Assembly: GCF_033843265.1 (NCBI RefSeq)
Contig: NZ_JAWXRD010000030.1
Location: 124,001-188,000 of the forward strand
Length of the DNA: 64,000 nucleotides
DNA from: Scandinavium lactucae
GTDB lineage: Bacteria > Pseudomonadota > Gammaproteobacteria > Enterobacterales > Enterobacteriaceae
Reading direction: 5' to 3'
Shown: positions 8,765 to 18,474 of the stretch, in pieces
How positions within the stretch are numbered: the stretch's first letter is position 1
How the letters are laid out: each line of letters begins with the position of its first letter
Made by a program: the position numbers and the translations under genes
Notes under the pieces: model-generated
The model's database searches: none
Told to the model about the DNA's origin: nothing
The model's input: the letters and a program-made list of their open reading frames with translations, nothing else

Positions 8765-9469
8765 ATGAAAACTCGAATTACTGGAATTTTACTGCTCAAC
8801 ATTGCCGGTCTGGCTCTTTTTTTTAGTTGGTTCTTACCTGCTAATCATGGCTTTTGGTACTCGCTGGACTCAGGGATTTTCCACTTCTTTAATCAGGGCC
8901 TGGCTGAGAGTCGCGCCTACGTATGGTTCCTGGCGGTCACCAACAACCGTGCCTTTGACGGCTGTTCGCTGCTGACAATGGGTAGCCTGATGCTCCATTT
9001 CTGGTTAAAGGAACAGCCTCAGGGACGTCGTCGAATTATTATTATCGGGTTGGTGATGCTGCTGGCCGCGGTGATTGTGAACCAGCTTGCTCAGCATTTA
9101 ATGCCGGTCAAACGCGCCAGCCCGTCGCTATTTTTCCCTGATGTTTATCGGGTCAGCGATCTGTTGCATATTTCGACGAAAGACGCCTCAAAAGACAGTT
9201 TTCCTGGCGATCATGGAATGATGCTGCTGATATTTGCCACCTTTATGTGGCGATATTTTGGTCTAAAAGCATTTGCTATTGCCCTGCTTATTGTTGTGGT
9301 TTTTGCCTTCCCGCGGGTAATGATCGGCGCGCATTGGTTCACCGATATTGCGATAGGTTCGCTCACTGCCGTGCTGATTGGCATGCCGTGGATCCTCTTA
9401 ACACCGCTGAGTGATAAGACGATCGCCCTGTTTGATCGCCATCTTCCGCAGGCATTCAACAAAAAATAA
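8765..9469 (+). CDS. lpxT: Lipid A 1-diphosphate synthase
   Basis: A 234-aa inner-membrane PAP2-family phosphotransferase that moves a phosphate from undecaprenyl pyrophosphate to the 1-position of lipid A. It has about six hydrophobic helices and the PAP2 catalytic motifs: KRASPS, SFPGDHGMM, and RVMIGAHWFTDI with the catalytic His. I start at the ATG at 8765 because the 12 extra codons upstream do not align with known LpxT. The N-terminal ~20 residues differ from E. coli more than the rest. In E. coli the enzyme is inhibited by the PmrR peptide; no such ORF is seen here. Confidence 0.92.
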   Translation: MKTRITGILLLNIAGLALFFSWFLPANHGFWYSLDSGIFHFFNQGLAESRAYVWFLAVTNNRAFDGCSLLTMGSLMLHFWLKEQPQGRRRIIIIGLVMLLAAVIVNQLAQHLMPVKRASPSLFFPDVYRVSDLLHISTKDASKDSFPGDHGMMLLIFATFMWRYFGLKAFAIALLIVVVFAFPRVMIGAHWFTDIAIGSLTAVLIGMPWILLTPLSDKTIALFDRHLPQAFNKK

Positions 9470-9897
9470 ACAAGCTCCTAACCTAAATTAATCATTATCA
9501 TCAGGGTTCGTTTTCGATCCCTGATGGCTCTCTGATGACGTAATATTGATTTTGGTGATGTGTCAGTCCTCAGAATCTGCTTGAGAATGAGATAATTGCC
9601 TATTTAACGCGCACTTTTACCCCTATTTTTGCCCATATCTGATTCCCCTCTTTGAACATCACAATTTCTTATAAAAAATCCCGGAAAAGCGCTAGCCAGC
9701 CCGGTTTCGATAGGGTAATCTCAATCTCGTTTTGCCCTTCCAGAGATAAATTATTCGGTTGGTAAATAAATTTGTGCGTCACTGCACATTTCTGAACATC
9801 ACGAATTGTCTCATTGGCGGCAGGTATTTAGTCTCGTCACGGTTGGCATTTTTATAACGGTTTTTATCGTTAAGGACTTCAAGGGAAAATAAACAAC
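9470..9897. other. 428-bp intergenic region, lpxT to mepS
   Basis: No credible ORF is seen. At 9499-9526 an 8-bp perfect stem (CATCAGGG/CCCTGATG) with a 12-nt loop lies 30 bp after lpxT and may end its transcript, though no T tract follows. The rest is AT-rich and holds the long mepS leader/promoter region, ending in AAGGGAAAAT just before the mepS start. Confidence 0.5.
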
Positions 9898-10467
9898 ATG
9901 GTCAAATCTCAACCATTTTTGAGATACATCCTGCGGGCAATACCCGCAGTCGCAGTAGCAGTTCTGCTTTCTGCATGTAGCACAACGAACACCGCAAATA
10001 ATATGCATTCTGAGACGCATGCTGTGGGTAACGAAGATCCTTCGTCACTGCAAGCCTCTCAGGATGAATTTGAAACCATGGTGCGTAATCTTGATGTTAA
10101 GACACGCCTGATGGATCAGTATGCCAGCTGGAAAGGCGTACGTTACCGCCTCGGTGGTGAGACAAAACGTGGTATTGATTGCTCCGCATTCGTACAACGC
10201 ACCTTCCGTGAACAGTTTGGAATGGATTTACCTCGCTCAACTTATGAGCAGCAGGAAATGGGTAAGTCGATTAAGCGCACGCAACTGCGTACCGGTGATT
10301 TAGTCCTGTTCCGCGCCGGGTCGACGGGTCGCCATGTCGGTATCTACATTGGCAATAACCAGTTTGTTCATGCTTCCACCAGCAGTGGTGTGACGATTTC
10401 CAACATGGATGAACCGTACTGGAACAAGCGCTACAACGAAGCGCGACGTGTTCTGAGCCGTTCCTGA
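9898..10467 (+). CDS. mepS: Murein DD-endopeptidase MepS (Spr), lipoprotein
   Basis: A 189-aa NlpC/P60 cysteine peptidase that cuts D-Ala-mDAP cross-links so new glycan strands can be inserted in the cell wall. The signal peptide ends in the lipobox LLSAC (Cys27), so it is anchored in the outer membrane. The catalytic Cys lies in GIDCSAFVQRTF, and the His in GRHVGIYIGN. E. coli MepS is 188 aa and its level is set by NlpI-Prc proteolysis. A strong terminator follows 43 bp after the stop. Confidence 0.96.
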   Translation: MVKSQPFLRYILRAIPAVAVAVLLSACSTTNTANNMHSETHAVGNEDPSSLQASQDEFETMVRNLDVKTRLMDQYASWKGVRYRLGGETKRGIDCSAFVQRTFREQFGMDLPRSTYEQQEMGKSIKRTQLRTGDLVLFRAGSTGRHVGIYIGNNQFVHASTSSGVTISNMDEPYWNKRYNEARRVLSRS

Positions 10468-10510
10468 TGTTCCTCTTGCTGTTGGTTTTCCCTTGGCTGA
10501 CAGCAAGAAT

Positions 10511-10542
10511 AAAAAAAGCACTGCTCAGCAGTGCTTTTTTTT
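10511..10542 (+). terminator. Rho-independent terminator of mepS
   Basis: An A-tract, then AAGCACTGC and GCAGTGCTT arms with a short TCA loop, then nine T. The matching A and T tracts make it potentially bidirectional. Confidence 0.92.
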
Positions 10543-10656
10543 TCTGCATTATCGCCCGTGCCTGCCAGGATGGCTAAATAGACTATGCTGGAATGACGCA
10601 GCCCTGCGTTCCAAGGCATTGAATTATCGTTTCAAATATCACGGATAAAGACAGCT

Positions 10657-12219
10657 ATGTTCACGCGCTACTTCTCGCTCGGTCGCAAGATCCTCTTCTC
10701 AAGCCTGTTGCTGGGAGTAGCGGTCGCCCTGCTGGCGGGCAGTGCTCAAATGATGATGTTCCATCATAAACGCGGCGAACAGTTCGATATCATCATTAAT
10801 GATTTGCAAAAATACCTGAATGGCTATTTTGGCGATTTGCTGAATACCGTCGATAAGCTGCAACCTTTAACCGTAAGCCGCTGTGCGGACGTAGCCTCTG
10901 ATCTGACCTCCCGAGCCGCCTTTAGTATCAACGTCCGGGCGTTTCTGTTGATCGACAACGGCAATGCGACCTGCTCTTCCGCCACCGGTGAAATGAACGT
11001 CCCGATGAAACAGTTGGTGCCGCAGTTGGATGTCAGCAAGGCACTGGACATTGCCATTCTGCCCGGCACGCCAATGCTGCCGCAACGGCCCGCATTTGCC
11101 CTGTGGGTGCGCAGCCCGCTGCTTGAGAACCGCGGGGTCTTTACCTCGATCAATGCCAGCCTGATGCCGTGGATCCTCTACTCCTCGCGCCAGAATCAGT
11201 TCAGCGGCATTGCGCTGGTTGCCAAAGGTACTGCGATCTCAACCTTCAGCCCAGAACCACAGCTGGCAAGCCAGATAAAGGGCCAACCAGTTCGCTCCGC
11301 TAAAATCGACGGAGTGCCAATGACGGTGAACGTCTACGGTGAAATCTGGTCCACGGTGAATCTGCAATTCTCCCTACTGATGGGCGTGATGTGTGGCCTA
11401 CTCTCTGGCCTGCTTTGTTATTACGTTCTTAGCGTCCGCCTGCGGCCAGGCAAAGAAATTACCACCGCCATCAAGCGCAACCAGTTCTCCGTGGTGTACC
11501 AGCCGGTGGTTGACGCTGAAACCCTGCAAATCCGTGGCGTGGAAGCGTTAATGCGCTGGAAGCACCCGAGCGCCGGGGATATTCCGCCCGATGCGTTTAT
11601 CAACTTCGCCGAAGCACAGCAGCTGATTGTACCGCTCACCCGCCATCTGTTTGAGCTTATCGCCAAAGACGCGCCGGTATTGCAAACGCTACTGCCGCCG
11701 GGGGCGAAGCTTGGGATCAACATCGCCCCAGCCCATCTACTGGCCGACAGTTTCCAGCAGGATCTGCGGGATCTCAGCGCCATGCTGCCGCCAAACTACT
11801 TCCAGCTGGTGCTGGAAATTACCGAGCGCGACATGCTGAACCAGCGGCTGGCGATGAAACTGTTTGAGTGGCTGCATCACGAAGGCTATGAAATTGCCAT
11901 TGATGACTTCGGCACTGGACACAGTGCGCTGATTTATCTGGAGCGTTTCTCTTTCGACTACCTGAAAATCGACAGAGGTTTCGTCAACGCGATTGGCACT
12001 GAAACCGTGACCTCTCCGGTACTGGATGCGGTGCTGACGCTCGCCCGTAAAATGAGCCTGGTTACCGTGGCTGAAGGCGTTGAAACCCAGGAGCAGGCCA
12101 ACTGGCTGCGCCAGCATGGGGTTAATTTCTTGCAAGGCTACTGGATAAGTCGTCCGCTGACGCTGGAAAAGCTGATCGAGGCCCACGCCAAACCCGAGAA
12201 TTATTTCACAACCACCTGA
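10657..12219 (+). CDS. pdeN: Cyclic-di-GMP phosphodiesterase PdeN (Rtn), CSS-EAL type
   Basis: A 520-aa inner-membrane protein. Two transmembrane helices (about residues 12-33 and 237-258) flank a periplasmic CSS domain with the redox cysteines in SRCADV and TCSSATG. A cytoplasmic EAL domain follows with EALMRW, NIAPAHL, EITERD, IDDFGTG, DYLKIDRGFV and VAEGVET, i.e. all metal and catalytic positions. EAL enzymes linearise cyclic-di-GMP to pGpG; CSS-EAL proteins are controlled by periplasmic disulfide state. Length matches E. coli Rtn. It stands alone between mepS and yejA. Confidence 0.93.
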   Translation: MFTRYFSLGRKILFSSLLLGVAVALLAGSAQMMMFHHKRGEQFDIIINDLQKYLNGYFGDLLNTVDKLQPLTVSRCADVASDLTSRAAFSINVRAFLLIDNGNATCSSATGEMNVPMKQLVPQLDVSKALDIAILPGTPMLPQRPAFALWVRSPLLENRGVFTSINASLMPWILYSSRQNQFSGIALVAKGTAISTFSPEPQLASQIKGQPVRSAKIDGVPMTVNVYGEIWSTVNLQFSLLMGVMCGLLSGLLCYYVLSVRLRPGKEITTAIKRNQFSVVYQPVVDAETLQIRGVEALMRWKHPSAGDIPPDAFINFAEAQQLIVPLTRHLFELIAKDAPVLQTLLPPGAKLGINIAPAHLLADSFQQDLRDLSAMLPPNYFQLVLEITERDMLNQRLAMKLFEWLHHEGYEIAIDDFGTGHSALIYLERFSFDYLKIDRGFVNAIGTETVTSPVLDAVLTLARKMSLVTVAEGVETQEQANWLRQHGVNFLQGYWISRPLTLEKLIEAHAKPENYFTTT

Positions 12220-12285
12220 ACGTCACTTATCATTCAACAAGATGAGTGCTTTGTCCGAAGATGACCGTAGAAGGAACAGACATCG

Positions 12286-14097
12286 GTGATTGTTGTGCGC
12301 ATGGGTTTATTGATGCTGGCACTGTTGACCCTGACGGCGCAGGCTGAAAACATCAAAGAGAGCTACGCGTTTGCCGTCATTGGCGAACCGAAGTACGCTT
12401 TCAACTTTACCCACTACGACTACGTGAATCCAGCGGCCCCGAAAGGCGGCGCGGTAACGTTGTCGGCCTTGGGCACCTTCGACAACTTCAACCGTTTTGC
12501 GCTGCGAGGCAATGCTGCCGTGCGCACCGAATCGCTGTATGACGCCTTGTTTACCACTTCGGACGACGAGCCCGGTAGCTATTATCCGCTGATAGCCGAT
12601 ATGGCTCGTTACGCCGATGATTTTTCCTGGGCAGAGGTGACGATTAATCCGCGCGCCCGTTTTCATGATGGCAGTCACGTCAAAGCAGAAGATGTCGCCT
12701 TCACGTTTCATAAATTCATGACCGAAGGGGTGCCGCAGTTTCGCCTGATCTACAAAGGCACCACCATTAAAGCCATCGCCCCGCTGACCGTGCGCATCCA
12801 ACTGGCGAAGCCGAGCAAAGAAGATATGCTCAGTCTGTTCACACTGCCGGTAATGCCGGAAAAATTCTGGCGTAATCACAAGCTCAGCGACCCGCTCTCT
12901 GCCCCCCCGCTGGCCAACGGGCCGTATAAAATCACTACCTGGCGGATGGGCCAGTACGTGGTTTACTCCCGGGTGAAAGACTACTGGGCTGCCGATTTAC
13001 CGGTGAACCGCGGGCGCTGGAATTTCGACACAATTCGCTACGACTACTACCTCGACGATAACGTGGCCTTCGAAGCCTTCAAGGCTGGCGCTTTTGATTT
13101 CCGAACCGAAGGCAGCCCGAAAAACTGGGCTACGCGCTATATCGGCAAAAACTTCAATAGCCGTTACATCGTCAAAGAGGAAGAGAAAAATGAATCTGCT
13201 CAGGACACCCGCTGGCTGACGTTCAATATTCAACGCCCGGTGTTTGCCGACCGAAAAGTACGGGAAGCCATCGGCCTGGCCTTTGATTTCGAATGGATGA
13301 ATAAGGCGCTGTTCTATGGCGCATACAGCCGGACCAACAGCTATTTCCAGAACACCGAGTATGCCGCACGTGGTTATCCGGATGCGGATGAACTGGTGCT
13401 GTTGGGCCCGATGAAAAAGGATTTGCCGCCGGAGGTATTTGCCTCCATTTATGAGCCGCCTAAATCCAACGGCAACGGTTTTGACCGGGAAAACCTGCTG
13501 AGGGCCGATAAGCTGCTCACGGACGCGGGCTGGGTGCTCAAAGGCCAGCAGCGTGTCAACGCCAAAACCGGTAAGCCGCTGCAATTTGAGCTGCTGCTGC
13601 CTTCGGCAGGAAATAACCAGTGGGTCATGCCGTTTCAGCACAATTTACAGCGTCTCGGCGTGACCATGGATATTCGCCAGGTTGATATGTCGCAGGTCAC
13701 CAACCGAATGCGTACCCGAGATTACGACATGATGCCGCGTCTGTGGCGGGCGATGCCGTGGCCGAGCGGCAGCGACTTGCAGATATCCTGGGCATCGGCG
13801 TACATCAATTCATCCTATAACGGTTCCGGTGTCAGCAGCCCGGTTATCGATAATCTGATTGCCCAGATGATCCAGTGGCAGGGAAATAAACAGAAACTTC
13901 TGCCGCTTGGACGGGCGCTGGACCGCGTGTTAACCTGGAATTTCTACCAATTGCCAATGTGGTATATGGCCTCGGACAGAATGGCCTACTGGAATAAATT
14001 CTCGCACCCGACGGTTCGCCCCGTCTATTCGCTGGGCTTTGAAAACTGGTGGTACGACGTGAACAAAGCGGCGAAACTGCCGGAAGCCCGGCGCTAA
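12286..14097 (+). CDS. yejA: Periplasmic oligopeptide/microcin C-binding protein YejA
   Basis: A 603-aa family 5 extracellular solute-binding protein with a signal peptide ending near AQA|ENI. It is the periplasmic receptor of the YejABEF ABC importer, which in E. coli takes up peptides including microcin C. It aligns along its full length with E. coli YejA, including FDTIRYDYYLDDNVAFEAFKAG and SRDYDMMPR-like TRDYDMMPR. The start is a GTG at 12286 preceded by AGAAGGAACAG. yejB starts 9 bp downstream, so yejABEF forms one operon. Confidence 0.94.
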   Translation: MIVVRMGLLMLALLTLTAQAENIKESYAFAVIGEPKYAFNFTHYDYVNPAAPKGGAVTLSALGTFDNFNRFALRGNAAVRTESLYDALFTTSDDEPGSYYPLIADMARYADDFSWAEVTINPRARFHDGSHVKAEDVAFTFHKFMTEGVPQFRLIYKGTTIKAIAPLTVRIQLAKPSKEDMLSLFTLPVMPEKFWRNHKLSDPLSAPPLANGPYKITTWRMGQYVVYSRVKDYWAADLPVNRGRWNFDTIRYDYYLDDNVAFEAFKAGAFDFRTEGSPKNWATRYIGKNFNSRYIVKEEEKNESAQDTRWLTFNIQRPVFADRKVREAIGLAFDFEWMNKALFYGAYSRTNSYFQNTEYAARGYPDADELVLLGPMKKDLPPEVFASIYEPPKSNGNGFDRENLLRADKLLTDAGWVLKGQQRVNAKTGKPLQFELLLPSAGNNQWVMPFQHNLQRLGVTMDIRQVDMSQVTNRMRTRDYDMMPRLWRAMPWPSGSDLQISWASAYINSSYNGSGVSSPVIDNLIAQMIQWQGNKQKLLPLGRALDRVLTWNFYQLPMWYMASDRMAYWNKFSHPTVRPVYSLGFENWWYDVNKAAKLPEARR

Positions 14098-14106
14098 GGA
14101 GCAACC

Positions 14107-15201
14107 ATGGGCGCTTACCTGATCCGCCGACTGCTATTGGTTATTCCAACGCTGTGGGCCATCATCACCATCAACTTTTTTATTGTGCAGGTTGCCCCCG
14201 GTGGCCCGGTCGACCAGGCCATTGCGGCAATTGAGTTTGGCAACAAAGGCAGTCTGCCAGGCAGCGGCGCAGAAGGTATGGGGGCGTCTCATGCGCGGAC
14301 AGGGGTCGGAAATCTCAACGAAAGTCAATATCGCGGCGGACGTGGTCTTGACCCGGAAGTCATCGCCGAAATCACCCATCGCTACGGTTTTGATAAACCG
14401 ATGCACGAGCGCTACTTCAACATGCTATGGGACTACGTACGCTTCGACTTTGGCGACAGCTTGTTCCGCAGTGCCTCGGTGCTACAGCTGATTAAAGAAA
14501 GCCTGCCGGTGTCGATTACCCTCGGGCTATGGAGCACGCTGATAATCTATCTGGTGTCGATTCCGTTGGGTATTCGTAAGGCCGTGAATAACGGCAGCCG
14601 GTTCGACATCTGGAGCAGCGCGTTCATCATCATCGGTTACGCTATCCCGGCATTCCTGTTCGCCATTGTGTTGATTGTGGTGTTCGCGGGCGGCAGTTAT
14701 TACGACATCTTCCCGCTGCGAGGGCTGGTTTCTGCCAATTTCGACACCCTGCCGTGGTATCAAAAGATAACCGATTATCTATGGCACATTACGCTGCCGG
14801 TGCTGGCGACGGTGATTGGCGGGTTTGCCGCGCTGACGATGCTGACCAAAAACGCCTTCCTTGATGAAGTGCGCAAACAGTATGTGGTGACCGCCCGGGC
14901 CAAAGGTGTGAGCGAGAAAAATATCCTCTGGAAGCATATCTTCCGCAACGCGATGCTGCTGGTGATCGCCGGGTTCCCGGCCACTTTTATCAGTATGTTT
15001 TTCACCGGGTCATTGCTGATTGAAGTGATGTTCTCACTCAACGGTTTGGGCCTGCTGGGCTATGAAGCCACGGTCTCCCGCGATTATCCGGTGATGTTCG
15101 GCACCCTGTATATCTTCACCCTGATTGGCCTGCTGCTGAACATCATCAGCGATATCAGCTATACGCTGGTCGATCCGCGCATCGATTTTGAGGGCCGCTG
15201 A
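14107..15201 (+). CDS. yejB: Peptide/microcin C ABC importer permease YejB
   Basis: A 364-aa inner-membrane permease of the DppB/OppB type with six predicted helices. Near the C-terminus is the EAA loop that contacts the ATPase (ARAKGVSEKNILWKHIF). It pairs with YejE to form the channel of YejABEF. The stop TGA overlaps the yejE ATG (TGATG), consistent with coupled translation. Full-length match to E. coli YejB. Confidence 0.94.
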   Translation: MGAYLIRRLLLVIPTLWAIITINFFIVQVAPGGPVDQAIAAIEFGNKGSLPGSGAEGMGASHARTGVGNLNESQYRGGRGLDPEVIAEITHRYGFDKPMHERYFNMLWDYVRFDFGDSLFRSASVLQLIKESLPVSITLGLWSTLIIYLVSIPLGIRKAVNNGSRFDIWSSAFIIIGYAIPAFLFAIVLIVVFAGGSYYDIFPLRGLVSANFDTLPWYQKITDYLWHITLPVLATVIGGFAALTMLTKNAFLDEVRKQYVVTARAKGVSEKNILWKHIFRNAMLLVIAGFPATFISMFFTGSLLIEVMFSLNGLGLLGYEATVSRDYPVMFGTLYIFTLIGLLLNIISDISYTLVDPRIDFEGR

Positions 15202-16226
15202 TGCCACGTTTAAGCTCGGTCAATCAGGCCCGCTGGGCACGCTTTCGCCATAACCGCCGGGGATTCTGGTCGCTGGTACTGTTCCTGATTATTTTTGTCT
15301 GTAGCCTCTGTGCGGAACTGATCGCCAACGATCGGCCACTGATCGTGGAATACCACGGCGAAGTCTACTTCCCGGCGCTGAAAACCTACAGCGAGAAAGA
15401 CTTTGGCGGCCAGTTTGCCACCGCCGCCGATTATCAGGACCCATGGCTGCAAAAACAGCTCAGCGAGCATGGTCACGTGCTGTGGGCCCCGATTCGTTTT
15501 GGTGCCAAGTCGATCAACTTTTCCACCGATCGCCCCTTCCCTTCGCCTCCTTCGGCGCAAAACTGGCTGGGCACCGATGCCAACGGCGGCGATGTGCTGG
15601 CCCGCATTCTGTACGGAACCCGAATTTCGCTGCTGTTCGGCCTGATGCTGACGCTGTGTTCCAGCGTGATGGGCGTGCTGGCAGGGGCGATTCAGGGCTA
15701 CTACGGCGGCAAAATCGATCTCTGGGGCCAGCGCTTTATCGAGGTGTGGTCCGGGATGCCGACGCTTTTTTTAATCATCCTGCTTTCCAGCGTGATCCAG
15801 CCAAATTTCTGGTGGCTGCTGGCGATAACCGTGCTGTTTGGCTGGATGACGCTGGTCGGCGTGGTACGCGCGGAGTTTCTGCGTACCCGTAATTTCGATT
15901 ACATCCGTGCAGCACAGGCGCTCGGCGTGGGTGATCGCGGCATTATCTTCCGCCATATGCTGCCTAACGCGATGGTCGCCACCCTGACGTTTCTGCCGTT
16001 TATTCTGTGCAGTTCGATTACCACCCTGACCTCGCTCGATTTTCTCGGCTTTGGTTTACCGCTCGGATCGCCGTCGCTGGGGGAACTGTTGTTGCAGGGT
16101 AAAAACAATCTGCAGGCCCCGTGGCTGGGCATCACCGCCTTCTTGTCCGTGGCGGTGTTGCTGTCGCTGCTGATTTTCATCGGTGAAGCCGTGCGCGACG
16201 CCTTCGACCCCAGCAAGGCGGTGTAA
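15201..16226 (+). CDS. yejE: Peptide/microcin C ABC importer permease YejE
   Basis: A 341-aa DppC/OppC-type permease. An N-terminal helix is followed by a long periplasmic insertion (residues about 45-125), a feature of YejE, and then five helices with the EAA motif AAQALGVGDRGIIFRHMLPNA. It begins inside the yejB stop codon, and yejF follows after 1 bp. It functions as the second membrane half of the YejABEF importer. Confidence 0.94.
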   Translation: MPRLSSVNQARWARFRHNRRGFWSLVLFLIIFVCSLCAELIANDRPLIVEYHGEVYFPALKTYSEKDFGGQFATAADYQDPWLQKQLSEHGHVLWAPIRFGAKSINFSTDRPFPSPPSAQNWLGTDANGGDVLARILYGTRISLLFGLMLTLCSSVMGVLAGAIQGYYGGKIDLWGQRFIEVWSGMPTLFLIILLSSVIQPNFWWLLAITVLFGWMTLVGVVRAEFLRTRNFDYIRAAQALGVGDRGIIFRHMLPNAMVATLTFLPFILCSSITTLTSLDFLGFGLPLGSPSLGELLLQGKNNLQAPWLGITAFLSVAVLLSLLIFIGEAVRDAFDPSKAV

Positions 16227-16227
16227 C

Positions 16228-17817
16228 ATGACGCAGCCATTATTATCGATTGATAATCTCTCCATCGCTTTCAGCGCCCGGGGCGAAGTGCGTCCCGTGG
16301 TCAGCGACTTGTCACTACAGGTTGAGGCCGGGGAAACACTGGCGCTGGTCGGCGAATCGGGCTCCGGCAAAAGCGTATCGGCGTTATCCATTTTACGCCT
16401 GCTGCCCACCCCGCCGGTGAGTTATCCTACCGGGGATATCCGCTTTCACGGTGAATCACTGCTCCATGCCGACGAGCGCGTGCTGCGTGGGATCCGCGGC
16501 AACCGTATTGCAATGATTTTCCAGGAGCCAATGGTCTCGCTCAATCCGTTGCACACCCTGGAAAAACAGCTGTATGAGGTGCTGTCCCTGCACCGGGGAA
16601 TGCGCAAAGAGGCCGCCCGGGGGGAGATCCTCACCTGTCTGGATCGAGTGGGGATCCGCAATGCAGCTCGGCGTCTGAATGATTATCCGCATCAGCTTTC
16701 CGGCGGTGAGCGCCAGCGAGTAATGATTGCGATGGCGCTGCTGACGCGCCCGGAGCTGCTGATTGCCGATGAGCCGACCACCGCGCTCGACGTCTCGGTG
16801 CAGGCGCAAATCCTGCAACTTCTGCGCGAGTTACGTCAGGAGTTGAACATGGGCCTGCTGTTTATCACCCATAACCTGAGCATCGTGCGTAAGCTGGCCG
16901 ATAATGTGGCGGTGATGCAGAGCGGACGCTGCGTGGAGCAAAATGCCGCCCCCGCGCTGTTCGCCAGCCCACAGCATCCTTACACCATCAAGCTGCTCGA
17001 CAGCGAGCCGACGGGTGAACCAGTGCCACTGCCGCCGGAGAGCGTGCCGCTGTTACAGGTAGAAAATTTGCAGGTCGGCTTTCCTCAGCGGAAGGGCATT
17101 TTTCGTCGCATCGTTGCTGAAAACAAGGTAGTGAACAACATCATTTTTACCCTGAGAACGGGCGAAACGCTGGGTCTGGTGGGTGAATCTGGCTCGGGTA
17201 AAAGTACCACTGGCCTGGCGCTGCTACGCCTGATTGCGTCGGTGGGCGAGATAACGTTTGATGGGCATAAGATTCAGGGCCGCAGTAGAAAAGAGATGCT
17301 GCCTCTGCGTCACCGTATTCAGGTGGTGTTTCAGGACCCGAATTCCTCACTCAATCCGCGTCTGAACGTCCTGCAAATTATCGAGGAAGGCCTGCGGGTG
17401 CATCAGCCGACGTTGAGCAGTACGGCGCGGGAAGCCGAGGTGGTCAGGGTGATGAAAGAGGTGGGTCTCGACCCGGAAACGCGCTGGCGTTATCCGGCTG
17501 AGTTTTCCGGCGGCCAGCGTCAGCGCATCGCCATCGCTCGGGCGCTTATCCTCAAGCCACAGTTGATAGTGCTTGACGAACCGACCTCCTCGCTCGACCG
17601 TACCGTGCAGGCGCAGATCCTCGCCTTGCTGAAATCACTTCAGCAAAAACACCGACTGGCCTATATCTTCATCAGCCATGACCTGCACGTGGTGCGTTCG
17701 TTGTGCCATCAGGTGATTGTACTGCGTCAGGGAGAAGTGGTTGAGCAGGGAGAGTGTCAGCGCGTGTTCGCCGAACCAGCGCAGGAGTATACCCGTCAGC
17801 TGATCACGCTAAGCTGA
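16228..17817 (+). CDS. yejF: Peptide/microcin C ABC importer ATPase YejF (dual NBD)
   Basis: A 529-aa protein with two ABC ATPase domains in one chain. NBD1 has GESGSGKSVS, LSGGERQRV and LLIADEPTT; NBD2 has GESGSGKSTTG, FSGGQRQRI and LIVLDEPTS. Each NBD is followed by the oligopeptide-transporter C-terminal extension. It powers YejABEF. I start at the ATG at 16228, 1 bp after the yejE stop, matching E. coli YejF (529 aa); a 15-codon longer in-frame start would lie inside yejE. Confidence 0.95.
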   Translation: MTQPLLSIDNLSIAFSARGEVRPVVSDLSLQVEAGETLALVGESGSGKSVSALSILRLLPTPPVSYPTGDIRFHGESLLHADERVLRGIRGNRIAMIFQEPMVSLNPLHTLEKQLYEVLSLHRGMRKEAARGEILTCLDRVGIRNAARRLNDYPHQLSGGERQRVMIAMALLTRPELLIADEPTTALDVSVQAQILQLLRELRQELNMGLLFITHNLSIVRKLADNVAVMQSGRCVEQNAAPALFASPQHPYTIKLLDSEPTGEPVPLPPESVPLLQVENLQVGFPQRKGIFRRIVAENKVVNNIIFTLRTGETLGLVGESGSGKSTTGLALLRLIASVGEITFDGHKIQGRSRKEMLPLRHRIQVVFQDPNSSLNPRLNVLQIIEEGLRVHQPTLSSTAREAEVVRVMKEVGLDPETRWRYPAEFSGGQRQRIAIARALILKPQLIVLDEPTSSLDRTVQAQILALLKSLQQKHRLAYIFISHDLHVVRSLCHQVIVLRQGEVVEQGECQRVFAEPAQEYTRQLITLS

Positions 17818-17820
17818 CGC

Positions 17821-18165
17821 TCAGAAAGGATTGTTACCCGAGAATGGCTCAGCGATAGCCACGCCGAAATTTTTCAACCGGCAGGTGGCCGCAAACTCGT
17901 CCTGCATGTTCACAAACAGGCACGGCTCGCCTTCACACTCCAGCACCGAACTTGGCAGTTCGATGTCGGTTAATGCCTGGCTTAGCTTCTGCATCACCGG
18001 CCAGGCGGTATCACCATCCGGGCTCAGTAATTTTAGTGCCACAAGGCAATCATCATCCGCGTTATCGTTTTGCGGAATCGGTTCAACTCTTGAACCCGCA
18101 AAACCGGCGGACCAGCGATAGCTCTGCGGCAGTCGGTGTACGATAGAGAGTTGGATTGTATTCAC
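17821..18165 (-). CDS. yejG: Conserved small protein YejG
   Basis: A 114-aa protein of the YejG family; its biochemical function is not established. It matches E. coli YejG in length and in the segments LSIVHRLPQ, RWSAGFAGS, LLSPDGD and ECEGEPCLFVN. A GTG start at 18165 (peptide VNTIQLS) is chosen because it has GGGGA 8 bp upstream and gives the family length; an upstream in-frame ATG would add 10 residues. It is convergent with yejF (3-bp gap). Confidence 0.88.
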   Translation of the reverse strand: MNTIQLSIVHRLPQSYRWSAGFAGSRVEPIPQNDNADDDCLVALKLLSPDGDTAWPVMQKLSQALTDIELPSSVLECEGEPCLFVNMQDEFAATCRLKNFGVAIAEPFSGNNPF

Positions 18166-18430
18166 GTCTTTTTCCCCGGAAGCAAGATGCTTCACAAATA
18201 TTCAAATCCATTTTAACACATCGTTGACAATTCGTCCTGCATCCAGCAAAGGCTACGTACGTTTTTATCGTCACTCGTATGCCGGAGCGGCATAACGGCG
18301 CTATATGTACCCGTTTCTGTGATCTAAAACAATCTTTTTGTCTACAACGCTGTGACTTTTTACACTAATTGATTTTACACAATTTAAACAAAGTCGAGCA
18401 GGAGAAAAAGCAGAGCGGTTGATATGCATC

Positions 18431-18459
18431 AAAAAGGGGCGTCGATACGCCCCTTTTTG
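18431..18459. terminator. Bidirectional terminator downstream of bcr
   Basis: AAAAAGGGGCG and CGCCCCTTTTT arms with a short loop lie 16 bp past the bcr stop. The A and T tracts on both sides allow function on either strand; yejG transcription starts to the left. Confidence 0.85.
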
Positions 18460-18474
18460 ATCGCCGCAGGCAGG